From contig NZ_JANHLK010000004.1 of assembly GCF_028682635.1 (NCBI RefSeq), forward strand, positions 295,724 to 359,723: DNA of 64,000 nt, given 5' to 3'. The notes under the pieces were generated by a model that had not been told where the DNA came from, did no database searches, and was given only the letters and a program-made list of their open reading frames with translations. Shown one piece after another: positions 16,564-23,261 of this stretch. Each line of letters begins with the position of its first letter. The first letter of the stretch is position 1. The DNA comes from Pseudomonas putida. Lineage in GTDB: Bacteria; Pseudomonadota; Gammaproteobacteria; Pseudomonadales; Pseudomonadaceae. The position numbers were made by a program, and so were the translations under genes.

Positions 16564-17058
16564 TCAGTAGCGCCGAAAAAAGTGGTAGATATCCGGGCGA
16601 GTTTTCAGAGCCAAGGCCATCACCGCCAGTGACTGAGTGAGAAGCGCATCGTCTCTTTCAGAGGCCTCAACGAAATCCGCATGACCAGCGCCGCCGTCTT
16701 GATACTTCGCGCCGTGAGCGAGGTTATTTCTCGCTCGGCGGAGTGCGAGAAAGAGATCCGCCGTGTTCTTAACAGAACCCATGTCCTTCCATCCCAGCAC
16801 CCCATTTGCGAGCTTCACTTGCTTTTTGGGCGGGTGGTTTATCAAGACAGGGGCAATTCGCTGGACGACGACTTCACTCAGGAAGTCTGGACCAAGGTCG
16901 CGGGCGAACCCATCCCAGTCAGGATCAACCCTGTCATCGTTGCCAATTGCATACGTCCCAGACCGCTTCAGTGCACACTCAAATCTTGAGAAAACGACGA
17001 AGAAATCCATAGCCAGCTGAGGCAATTCCGCCTCAAGCGCCTGTTCGACCAAGTTCAT
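16564..17058 (-). CDS. HEPN-like hypothetical protein, 164 aa
   Basis: The protein starts MNLVEQALEAELPQLAMDFF, is helical, and contains RRARNNLAHGAKY, with RNNLAH as an R-x4-H motif near residue 112. I placed the start at 17058 because GGGGGA lies just upstream. The frame stays open to 17334, but that extension has no ribosome site and no family character. It is first in a two-gene operon with the MltR-like gene. No MNT-type nucleotidyltransferase partner is visible. Confidence 0.65.
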   Translation of the reverse strand: MNLVEQALEAELPQLAMDFFVVFSRFECALKRSGTYAIGNDDRVDPDWDGFARDLGPDFLSEVVVQRIAPVLINHPPKKQVKLANGVLGWKDMGSVKNTADLFLALRRARNNLAHGAKYQDGGAGHADFVEASERDDALLTQSLAVMALALKTRPDIYHFFRRY

Positions 17059-17460
17059 ATTTCCCCCAGCAAGGTTCGCAATCGCGATAAAGGAAGAGCT
17101 GACCAAACTAAGCGCCGCATAAAACCATGCGGGGAACATCAACCCCTCTATTTGGCGCAGAAACTGTTGTAGCACACATCGGTTTAAAGCGGAGATAGGT
17201 GCCGCATAAGGTGAACACAGCTCCTGGAAGCCTGAACGTCCGTTCATGGCCGGATTCTGCCTGTCGCCACCTTCCGATTCGGACCGATTGCTTCCTGTTG
17301 TCCCGACAGCTGTAAGAGGATCACTGCTTATCATGGATGCGAAGCAAGGTTTTCAGATCGAATACGAGCGGGGGTCAATGCTATTTCGTGAGGTATTCCA
17401 ATTGGTATTCCAATCAAAATAAAAAACCAATATTAATTATAATAATCAATAATATAAGAT
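17059..17460. other. AT-rich spacer at the right end of the island
   Basis: This holds the promoter side of the HEPN-like operon and a very AT-rich stretch at 17400-17460. A tandem repeat of GGTATTCCAATT lies at about 17393-17416. No gene is seen: the open frame reading back from 17058 to 17334 is probably untranslated. Confidence 0.5.
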
Positions 17461-17490
17461 ACCGACTCAGATTACCCCGGCCCACCAAAT
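17461..17490 (+). other. Candidate island attachment site (tRNA-3'-end-like sequence)
   Basis: The bases at 17471-17487 end in GGCCCACCA, resembling the acceptor end and CCA of a tRNA or tmRNA, with no matching upstream tRNA body. It sits where the AT-rich island gives way to REP-containing core DNA. A P4-type integrase would leave such a partial tRNA copy at the distal end. This is an inference, because the proximal end is outside the window. Confidence 0.4.
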
Positions 17491-17502
17491 ACGAAGCAAG
17501 CC

Positions 17503-17525
17503 AAAACCCGCCCAGTGCGGGTTTT
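17503..17525. terminator. Bidirectional hairpin terminator
   Basis: AAAACCCGC, a five-base loop, then GCGGGTTTT gives a 9-bp stem with A- and T-runs on its two sides. It lies just right of the tRNA-end-like sequence, as expected behind the original tRNA or tmRNA gene. Confidence 0.75.
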
Positions 17526-17569
17526 GTTGCATCTGGGTTTCGGTAATCCAAAGCTGATACGCCCCCCCC

Positions 17570-17596
17570 TGTAGGAGCGGGCTTGCCCGCGAAGAG
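17570..17596 (+). repeat. Single REP element
   Basis: TGTAGGAGCGGGCTTGCCCG is followed by CGAAGA. This is the common Pseudomonas REP core and the first one met when reading from the island into the core genome. Confidence 0.85.
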
Positions 17597-17662
17597 GCCA
17601 ACCAAACCACCGCAAAAACGGCGGCATGCACTTCACGCAGAGCCTGCGGGAAGGGAGTCAGC

Positions 17663-17881
17663 ATGAATAATGTTCTGTTGATCAATGCCAGCCCCAATGG
17701 CCAGGTTTCCCATGCGAACCAGTTGGCACTGGAGTTGGTGCAATCCCTGCGCCAGCGCTATCCGCGGCTCGAACTGGTCGAACGTGACCTGGGCGCGCAT
17801 CCACTGCCACCGCTCGGTATGGACTACGCCCGCGCCCGCCTGTCACTGGAGCCGCTGTTCAGCAACCTCGTTCGCAGCTCA
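17663..17881 (+). pseudogene. azoR: Truncated FMN-dependent NADH-azoreductase, N-terminal third
   Basis: The start MNNVLLINASPNGQVSHANQ and ELVERDLGAHPLPPL match the flavodoxin-like N-terminus of azoreductases, which are about 200 residues long. Similarity stops after about residue 60. The frame then runs on to 18040, but that part is only the antisense of the neighbouring aminoglycoside kinase gene. The APMYNFGIP-type flavin region is missing. The gene was probably cut when the kinase/GNAT segment arrived. Confidence 0.75.
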
Positions 17882-18652
17882 TCAGTAGAACTCGTCCAGC
17901 AAACAGTAAAACGCTATCCGTTGCTGATCGGGTTCCACACCATAGGCGTGGAAAAACGGCGCTACCCATGCCTGTCCAAGGTTGCGCTCTATGCTTCGGG
18001 CAGCCAGCGCAAGATCTTGGTAAATGTCACTGATGCCTAATCGGCCGCAGTCGATGTAGCCGGTAAAGCGAGTTCCTTCGACCATGAAATTCGGCAGGCA
18101 GGCGTCGCCGTGGGTGACCGCAAGATCATAGGTTTCAGGGAGCGTCGACAGCAGCTCTGCGAAAACATCCACAGCGGTCCGACCCAGCCGCTCATCGTCA
18201 AAGTCTGCCTCGTCAACGAGCCCGGCACTCACTCGACTCCGGGCGGCGGCTATGCGCTGCTCCAACGGGTGATCAAAGGGACATGCCTCGATTGGCACCT
18301 GGTGCAGAGTACGCAGTGCCATTGCCAGGATGCTGATGACTTGGGGTGGAGACAGATCGTTGGCACTGGCCAGATCCTGTCCGGGGACGGCACTCATGAG
18401 TAACCAATGTCGACTGTTTTCTGTCGTGGCATCAAGAACGGTTGGCGCAGGCAGGTCGAGCCGGTTCATCCAGCGAAGACGCTCAATCTCTTGCGGCAGC
18501 TCACTATGGACGCCAACGGGTTCGGACTTCACAAACAGGTGTTCGCCGCTGATGCAGCGAATGCGAGAAACCTCGGCACCTGACTCGCCGATGGTTTGTC
18601 GTTCAATGGGTGCACCACTGGATGTTTGGGACCATTGGGTGGGAATGTACAT
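17882..18652 (-). CDS. APH(3')-type aminoglycoside phosphotransferase, 256 aa
   Basis: This kinase should phosphorylate the 3'-hydroxyl of kanamycin-type aminoglycosides. It has the ATP-binding Lys in LFVK (residue 42), WLLMSAVPG, CPFDH, the catalytic loop HGDACLPN at 181-188, and the metal-binding IDCGRLG at 200-206. It ends LLDEFY as the APH(3')-II group ends LLDEFF. I start it at MYIPTQWSQ; upstream residues in the open frame do not fit the family. It is divergent from a GNAT gene 43 bp away and abuts the broken azoreductase. Substrate range cannot be read from the sequence, and an environmental kinase with weak resistance activity is possible. Confidence 0.85.
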   Translation of the reverse strand: MYIPTQWSQTSSGAPIERQTIGESGAEVSRIRCISGEHLFVKSEPVGVHSELPQEIERLRWMNRLDLPAPTVLDATTENSRHWLLMSAVPGQDLASANDLSPPQVISILAMALRTLHQVPIEACPFDHPLEQRIAAARSRVSAGLVDEADFDDERLGRTAVDVFAELLSTLPETYDLAVTHGDACLPNFMVEGTRFTGYIDCGRLGISDIYQDLALAARSIERNLGQAWVAPFFHAYGVEPDQQRIAFYCLLDEFY

Positions 18653-18695
18653 ACTGTTACTTACCCTGTTCCGCCAGATAATTATGAGAGGCCTC

Positions 18696-19133
18696 ATGAT
18701 CCGCGACTTTCGAAACCTGGACCTGGAACCCGTATTGGACATCTGGCTACGGGCGTCAATCCAGGCGCATCACTTCATCGCTCCCGAATTCTGGCGCAAC
18801 CAGCTTGATGCCATGCGCGAGGTCTACCTGCCCGGCGCCATGTCCAGAGTATTTGAGGCCGATGGGGTCGTCGCAGGATTTTGCTCTGTGTATGGCGACA
18901 CGCTTGCGGCGCTTTTCGTATCGCCTGAGCATCAGGGGCACGGCATAGGTACGCAGCTTCTCGCGGACGCCAAGGCCTCCAGGTCAGCGCTACGGCTGAC
19001 TGTATATTCGGCGAATGCGCCCAGCATCCATTTCTATGAGAGCCAGGGCTTTGTGGTTCTCAATGAACAACGGGATGAGCACACTGGCCACCTTGAGAAG
19101 GTGATGCGCTGGGGTGACCTGGTTCAGGACTAG
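18696..19133 (+). CDS. GNAT family N-acetyltransferase, 145 aa
   Basis: The protein starts MIRDFRNLDLEPVLDIWL, similar to YjaB-like acetyltransferases. It has the acetyl-CoA pyrophosphate loop in VSPEHQGHGIGTQLL (Q/R-x-x-G-x-G/A) and the C-terminal NAPSIHFYESQGF typical of GNAT proteins. A longer frame from 18330 only overlaps the antisense of the kinase. GAGAGG lies seven bases before the chosen ATG. Substrate unknown. It shares a 43-bp promoter region with the divergent aminoglycoside kinase and may have arrived with it. Confidence 0.82.
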   Translation: MIRDFRNLDLEPVLDIWLRASIQAHHFIAPEFWRNQLDAMREVYLPGAMSRVFEADGVVAGFCSVYGDTLAALFVSPEHQGHGIGTQLLADAKASRSALRLTVYSANAPSIHFYESQGFVVLNEQRDEHTGHLEKVMRWGDLVQD

Positions 19134-19149
19134 GCACCACTTCTGCCCT

Positions 19150-19869
19150 TCAACTCAAACGAAAGTCGCTCAGGTCAATCGACACCATCACCCTCTCGCG
19201 CAGGGGTTGCCTGTCCTCGCCCCGCAGGTAGGCTCTGCGCCGGGAGGGAAAGCGAAAGCCCTGGGCTTCAACGTACTCGCCCACGTATTGGGCGGCTGCG
19301 AAGCCGCCGGCCACGTTGACGTGATAGTCATGTCGACGCAACAGGCCGTCGTCAGCGAAGTAAAAATCCTGGAAACGGCTGTGGCTGGCGATGTGTTCCG
19401 GGAACTCGACCCGCAGACCGCGCCAGGCTTCGGGGCCTTCCTGCCAGGGGGTGATTTCAGTGACGTTGAAACCCGCCATCGCCATGAAAAACGGCGTCGT
19501 CAGGTAGGTCCACATGGCGTACCCGCTGAAGTACGCACGGTGCAGCGGGTCCCAAGGTGTGTTCATGTCGTGCCCGGCGAATGACTCTCGCGGGTTCGAT
19601 CGCTCGCGCACGATTTCGCCCTCGGTGGTTTCGATGGCGATGTAGTCGGCCCGGAATGCCGTGCGCCAGTGCGGGTTGCCGAACGGCGTCACGCTGGCGC
19701 TTTGCTGGTGCAGGCTGACGGTCATCTCGCGGGGCATCGTGTCTTGCACCACGCCCTTCATCGCCCATAACTCCCCGCCCGTGACGATGGTGGCGTTGAG
19801 CGTGGTGAACCCGTTCCAGCGCTCCAGCCCGCCATGGGCGTCGAGTACTTTTTTCAGCAAATCGTTCAT
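19150..19869 (-). CDS. Conserved hypothetical protein, 239 aa
   Basis: I do not recognise a characterised family. There is no signal peptide or membrane segment. The N-terminus LLKKVLDAHGGLERWNGFTTLNATI resembles proteins with an outer-membrane-lipoprotein-sorting-like fold. Further blocks are FGNPHWRTAF, FAGHDMNTPWDP and FYFADDGLLRRHDYHV. The last suggests a beta-rich domain. It stands alone, convergent with the GNAT gene. Confidence 0.65.
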   Translation of the reverse strand: MNDLLKKVLDAHGGLERWNGFTTLNATIVTGGELWAMKGVVQDTMPREMTVSLHQQSASVTPFGNPHWRTAFRADYIAIETTEGEIVRERSNPRESFAGHDMNTPWDPLHRAYFSGYAMWTYLTTPFFMAMAGFNVTEITPWQEGPEAWRGLRVEFPEHIASHSRFQDFYFADDGLLRRHDYHVNVAGGFAAAQYVGEYVEAQGFRFPSRRRAYLRGEDRQPLRERVMVSIDLSDFRLS

Positions 19870-19991
19870 GGGTCTTGTCCCTTTCGATGCTGGGCGGAAT
19901 CAAAAGAATAGGTCACTGGCAGGTCGTGGGCGGATCTATGCTGATGACTTCCCTACAGGCTCGGGCCTCCACTGAACAGAAGCAGTCAGGA

Positions 19992-20594
19992 ATGCAAAAC
20001 ATGAATATGCGGATTCTGGCCCTCCTGGCAGCGATGGTTTGCCTACCAGCACACGCCGCCAGCGAAGTCGACGCCTTCGATGCCGGCAATGGCAGGCCTT
20101 TCGACCAGACGCTGGAACTGCAGGGCATTGTTTTTCATGTGACGGATGAGTCGGTCGATGGCGGCCGGGCAATGCGCATCGCTCCCCAAGGGCTGGAAAT
20201 CGATAATTCAGCCATGACTCACCCCTTGGCCGGCGACATCGCTCGGGCGGAGGTCGGAGACCTTGATCGGGATGGCTCTCCGGAAATTTACGTGTTCGTC
20301 AGGTCACCAGGGCGCGGATTGCCCGGCGAACTCGTCGCCTACGCCGCCAACCGTAAAAAATCCCTCAGTGCGATCTATCTGCCACCGGTCAGCGAAGACC
20401 CAGAGATCGCCGAGGGGTATCGCGGCGAGGATGAGTTTGCCGTGGTGGAAAACACCTTGGTGCAGCGGTTTGCGCTGTATGACAGTGCGGACGCCTCGGC
20501 GGGGCGGACCGGGAAAATGCGCGAGATTCAGTATCGGTTGATGCCTGGGGAGGCGGGATGGATTTTGCAGAGGCAGAAGGTGATGGCGTATTGA
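19992..20594 (+). CDS. Secreted PliI-like protein (putative I-type lysozyme inhibitor)
   Basis: The start MQNMNMRILALLAAMVCLPAHAA is a clear Sec signal peptide cut after AHA, giving a periplasmic protein of about 180 residues. The middle (ARAEVGDLDRDGSPEIYVFVRSPG) matches the PliI-type block with a D-x-D-x-D/G calcium-like loop followed by the PEI strand. PliI proteins inhibit invertebrate-type lysozyme. The similarity is partial, so a more general beta-propeller-like or VCBS-like secreted protein is possible. A terminator follows at 20701. Confidence 0.6.
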   Translation: MQNMNMRILALLAAMVCLPAHAASEVDAFDAGNGRPFDQTLELQGIVFHVTDESVDGGRAMRIAPQGLEIDNSAMTHPLAGDIARAEVGDLDRDGSPEIYVFVRSPGRGLPGELVAYAANRKKSLSAIYLPPVSEDPEIAEGYRGEDEFAVVENTLVQRFALYDSADASAGRTGKMREIQYRLMPGEAGWILQRQKVMAY

Positions 20595-20700
20595 GCCATT
20601 TTCCGGTTTCGCCTGCCGGGCAACACATGAACTTTTCTTCACCCCGGGTTCAGGCAACTCCCTGTACATTTGCCCTCGCTCATTCAAGAAACTACGGTTT

Positions 20701-20726
20701 GCCCGCCCTCCCGCGGGCTTTTTTTT
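20701..20726 (+). terminator. Intrinsic terminator
   Basis: GCCCGC and GCGGGC form a 6-bp GC stem with a six-base loop, followed by eight T residues. It lies about 105 bp after the PliI-like gene. Confidence 0.85.
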
Positions 20727-20787
20727 GTCTTGCGAAATGTCCTACTTTGAAACAACTCGCGAAGAAAAATCCCACAGGTCTTTCAGG

Positions 20788-20816
20788 TTGTCGGTCGGAA
20801 GGGGGCTTATTAATCT
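20788..20816 (+). promoter_or_regulatory. Candidate sigma-70 promoter of the structured leader
   Basis: TTGTCG at 20788-20793 and TAATCT at 20811-20816 are separated by 17 bases. This would start transcription near 20823, just ahead of a CACTGA/TCAGTG hairpin and the long structured region. Confidence 0.5.
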
Positions 20817-20822
20817 TTTGTC

Positions 20823-21052
20823 GTCACTGACTACTCAGTGATCGGGTGTGAGAACCCGGCAAGTAATAGCCATGCACTACCAGTATCCGCATAATTGCCG
20901 GCAGCTTGTCCGCTGCCTGTAGATGCGTAATGGCGGCTGTGTGCGGGCAGACTTTTGTCTGACCGGGTGGCTATGACCGGATTCTCACCTCGCACATAGC
21001 TGCCACCTCTTTGCTGTGTGAGAACGGCAAGTACTGGCACCCACGCAAGAGG
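20823..21052 (+). ncRNA. Long structured leader RNA upstream of the DUF6124 gene
   Basis: Several nested complementary segments make a branched RNA fold. A closing helix pairs 20848-20859 with 20977-20988 (11 of 12 pairs), and an inner helix pairs 20866-20872 with 20968-20974. Inner stems are 20888-20892/20923-20927, 20900-20905/20912-20917 and 20948-20952/20957-20961. The 5' strand of the closing helix (GTGAGAACCCGGCAAGTA) recurs as GTGAGAACGGCAAGTA at 21018-21033, just before the ribosome site, so two mutually exclusive folds are possible. That is the logic of an attenuator or riboswitch. A 69-codon minus-strand frame through the same region seems incidental. Confidence 0.5.
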
Positions 21053-21061
21053 TTAATCATC

Positions 21062-21328
21062 TTGGATAAGCTAACCCCCGATCCCCCCTTCGAAACCACC
21101 AAACCCTATCGCCCCAGCCCCTTCTTCACGATCCTCCCCGACATCAAATCCGAAAACCTCCTCGCCCACGCCTGCGAATCACTGGCTTCAGCCAGCGTCA
21201 TGCTCAATGACTTCGCCACTTACCTTAATGGCCCCCAGCGCAACACCGCGCTGGGGATTGCGCAGATCGTCATGCTGGCGGAACTGGCTGTGAACAGGGC
21301 GCTGGATAATGTCGATCCGCAGGGCTAG
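21062..21328 (+). CDS. DUF6124-type small protein, 88 aa, TTG start
   Basis: The core ENLLAHACESLASASVMLNDFATYL and GIAQIVMLAELAVNRALD is a conserved Pseudomonas protein family (DUF6124/DUF3077-like) of unknown function. It is small, helical and cytoplasmic. I place the start at the TTG (LDKLTPDPPFE) because AAGAGG lies nine bases upstream at 21047-21052, and family members begin shortly before such a TPDPP segment. The upstream ATG at 21011 would add residues read out of the leader repeat. Expression is probably controlled by the structured leader. Confidence 0.72.
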   Translation: MDKLTPDPPFETTKPYRPSPFFTILPDIKSENLLAHACESLASASVMLNDFATYLNGPQRNTALGIAQIVMLAELAVNRALDNVDPQG

Positions 21329-21351
21329 GAAAGTAGACCGCGTTATCGTTC

Positions 21352-21445
21352 TTCGCGAGCAAGCCCGCTCCCACATTTAGTCTGTGGCGTATGCAAATTC
21401 TGCGGCCACCGAAAGACTATTGTGGGAGCGGGCTTGCTCGCGAAA
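21352..21445. repeat. REPIN (two inverted REP elements)
   Basis: TTCGCGAGCAAGCCCGCTCC at the left and its inverted partner at 21420-21445 flank about 45 bases. It lies between the DUF6124 gene and the convergent PAP2 gene. Confidence 0.9.
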
Positions 21446-21478
21446 GCAATTTGCCAGGCAATAAAAAAACAGAACATC

Positions 21479-22312
21479 TCACTCAAACTGCGGGCTACGC
21501 TCAACCCGCAATTTGCGACAATCCTTTTGCAGCACCGGCATCTCCAACCGCGCTCTTCCGTAAAACGCCAGCGCCGTCAGCAAACACGCCAGCCACACGA
21601 AGATCCCGGCCCAGAAGGTGTGGGACATGTAGTGCCAGCCCTGCACCACCCGCGTCGTGCCATAGACAAACCCCAGGGCCAGCGAGCCGTACATGATTGC
21701 CTTGGAATAGCGCCAGCGGTAACGGCGGGCAACAAAGTACAGCGCCAGCATGGTGAAACCACCGGAGGCATGCCCGCCCGGCCAGCAACGACCGTCACCG
21801 GCGACTTTCAACAAATCGAAATTCTCGTACCACTCCTTGTGCTCGATCCTCCCGCCGTACTGGGTGGTCTCGATCGGGCAATACACGCTGGTATGGCCCT
21901 TGAGGAAGTGGATGACGCCGGTGCTGATGGAGAACGCAAACACCACGTAGAGGAAATCCCGCCGATGTTTGCTGGCAAAACGTAGTACCGGCGCGACCTT
22001 GATCTTTTCCAGGACGGCGATGATCTTCGCGTGTTTTTCCGCCTTCAGGCGCGGCCAGAGAAACGACAGCAAGGCACCGATGATGGCGATCTCGCCGGTC
22101 CAGTTCGGAATGATCCGCGCCCATTTGTGGGTGATTTTTTCGAACAGGTGAACATGGTCCAGCGGGAATGTTTGCGTCACCGGGTCATAAAACAGATCGT
22201 TGAAGGCGATGTCGATCCGGGTCAGGTCGAACATCAGGAACACCACGACCGCGCAGGCCAGTGGGATACCGAAGTACACCCAGTAAAAACGCGAGCGTGA
22301 AGCCGTCAGCAT
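21479..22312 (-). CDS. PAP2-family membrane phosphatase, 277 aa
   Basis: An inner-membrane phosphatase of the phosphatidic-acid phosphatase 2 fold with about six hydrophobic segments. The catalytic blocks are KGHTSVYCP (residues 140-148), PGGHASGG (about 179-186, the PSGH-type motif) and R..QGWHYMSH (about 220-230). Such proteins remove phosphate from undecaprenyl pyrophosphate, lipid A or phospholipids. A histidine phosphatase gene lies 25 bp upstream on the same strand, so the pair may act together at the envelope. The specific lipid substrate is not readable. Confidence 0.82.
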   Translation of the reverse strand: MLTASRSRFYWVYFGIPLACAVVVFLMFDLTRIDIAFNDLFYDPVTQTFPLDHVHLFEKITHKWARIIPNWTGEIAIIGALLSFLWPRLKAEKHAKIIAVLEKIKVAPVLRFASKHRRDFLYVVFAFSISTGVIHFLKGHTSVYCPIETTQYGGRIEHKEWYENFDLLKVAGDGRCWPGGHASGGFTMLALYFVARRYRWRYSKAIMYGSLALGFVYGTTRVVQGWHYMSHTFWAGIFVWLACLLTALAFYGRARLEMPVLQKDCRKLRVERSPQFE

Positions 22313-22337
22313 GGTGTGTCCTGGTAACAGAGTGAAT

Positions 22338-23009
22338 TCATTCGGTGGTCACCGAGTGCCAGTCCGAGGCCTCGATGAAACCGAGTATGTGCGGCGGTTG
22401 CAGCGCTTGGGCGGTAACGAAAAGCGAGGCGCCGTAACCAAGGGTCGAGATGGGCAACTTGAGATCCTTTTGCAGTTGCGCCATGCATTCGCTATGGGTC
22501 ACCAGGATCAGGTTGCGCCCGGGGACCTTGTGCGTCAGGGCGTCGCGCAGCATCGTGCCCTTGCAGTTGATCAGCCAGTCGTCGCCAGCGCCGACCGTGT
22601 TGAACATGTACCCGCTGGTCTGCGCCGTACGCACCATCGGGCTGTTGTAGATGTCGGCCTTCCCCAGCCCAAGCTGCTCGAACTGCGCGCCGACCGCCAC
22701 CGCAACGCTGCGCGAACGATCGGTAATGCCATCGTCGCCACTCAGGCAGGGCGCGCTGGAGTGATCGCAACGCTCGACATGGCGCACCAGCACGATCATG
22801 TCGCCCCTGGCCCAACCCGCCAACAGCGCCCGCGCGCCCTCCACGTTGCCATGCGCCAGGTCCGGCACGGCGTCAGGCCGTAACAGCAATACCGTCATGG
22901 CCAGCGCCAGCATCGCCGTGGCCAGCACCACGAGCGGATTGCGATAACGGGTAAAACGGCTCAGGTCGATCGAGCGGTTTATTCCGAACAGACTCAGTCT
23001 CAATTCCAC
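22338..23009 (-). CDS. Membrane-anchored histidine phosphatase family protein, 223 aa
   Basis: An N-terminal hydrophobic segment (residues 27-44) is followed by a periplasmic phosphoglycerate-mutase-like domain. It has the phosphate pocket LVRHVERC (about 73-80, RHG-type), a second Arg in SPMVRTAQTSGY, and the second catalytic His in LVTHSECM. The layout resembles Ais-type lipopolysaccharide heptose phosphatases. The Cys pairs (ERCDHSSAPC) fit an oxidised compartment. It is first in a probable two-gene operon with the PAP2 phosphatase. Function at the outer surface is inferred. Confidence 0.75.
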   Translation of the reverse strand: MELRLSLFGINRSIDLSRFTRYRNPLVVLATAMLALAMTVLLLRPDAVPDLAHGNVEGARALLAGWARGDMIVLVRHVERCDHSSAPCLSGDDGITDRSRSVAVAVGAQFEQLGLGKADIYNSPMVRTAQTSGYMFNTVGAGDDWLINCKGTMLRDALTHKVPGRNLILVTHSECMAQLQKDLKLPISTLGYGASLFVTAQALQPPHILGFIEASDWHSVTTE

Positions 23010-23261
23010 AACAAGCCGCCTCGCAGCCCTTCATCAGGTGCCGTGAGAGTAAAGAGGCGGGCGTCGGCTGCCAGTGAAACCGATGTGAAAAAAAGCTTAA
23101 GCCCCTAGCAAAAGCTTGTTACAGCATCCGTCCGACAAAATCCTTTCAGCTCTCGCGATTGCTGCCGATACAGACCTGCAACCCACCTTGCTGGCGCCTA
23201 AGAACAACAATCTTCCAGCCAACCGACGATCAAGAAACACCACGTTCCTGGAGGAATTTTG
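23010..23261. other. Divergent promoter region of the phosphatase and chemoreceptor genes
   Basis: The region separates two divergent genes. The chemoreceptor ribosome site GGAGGA is at about 23249-23254. No gene or repeat is seen. Confidence 0.5.

Noticed and set aside
17059..17334. Upstream extension of the third HEPN-like gene
   Set aside because: The GGGGGA ribosome site precedes the internal ATG at 17058, and the extension has no family features.
17882..18040. C-terminal continuation of the azoreductase frame
   Set aside because: It is only the antisense of the aminoglycoside kinase gene, so the azoreductase is treated as truncated.
20831..21040. 69-codon minus-strand frame with MPVLAVLTQQRGG start
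   Set aside because: It lies wholly inside the structured leader, has no ribosome site, and its codons are explained by the helix repeats.
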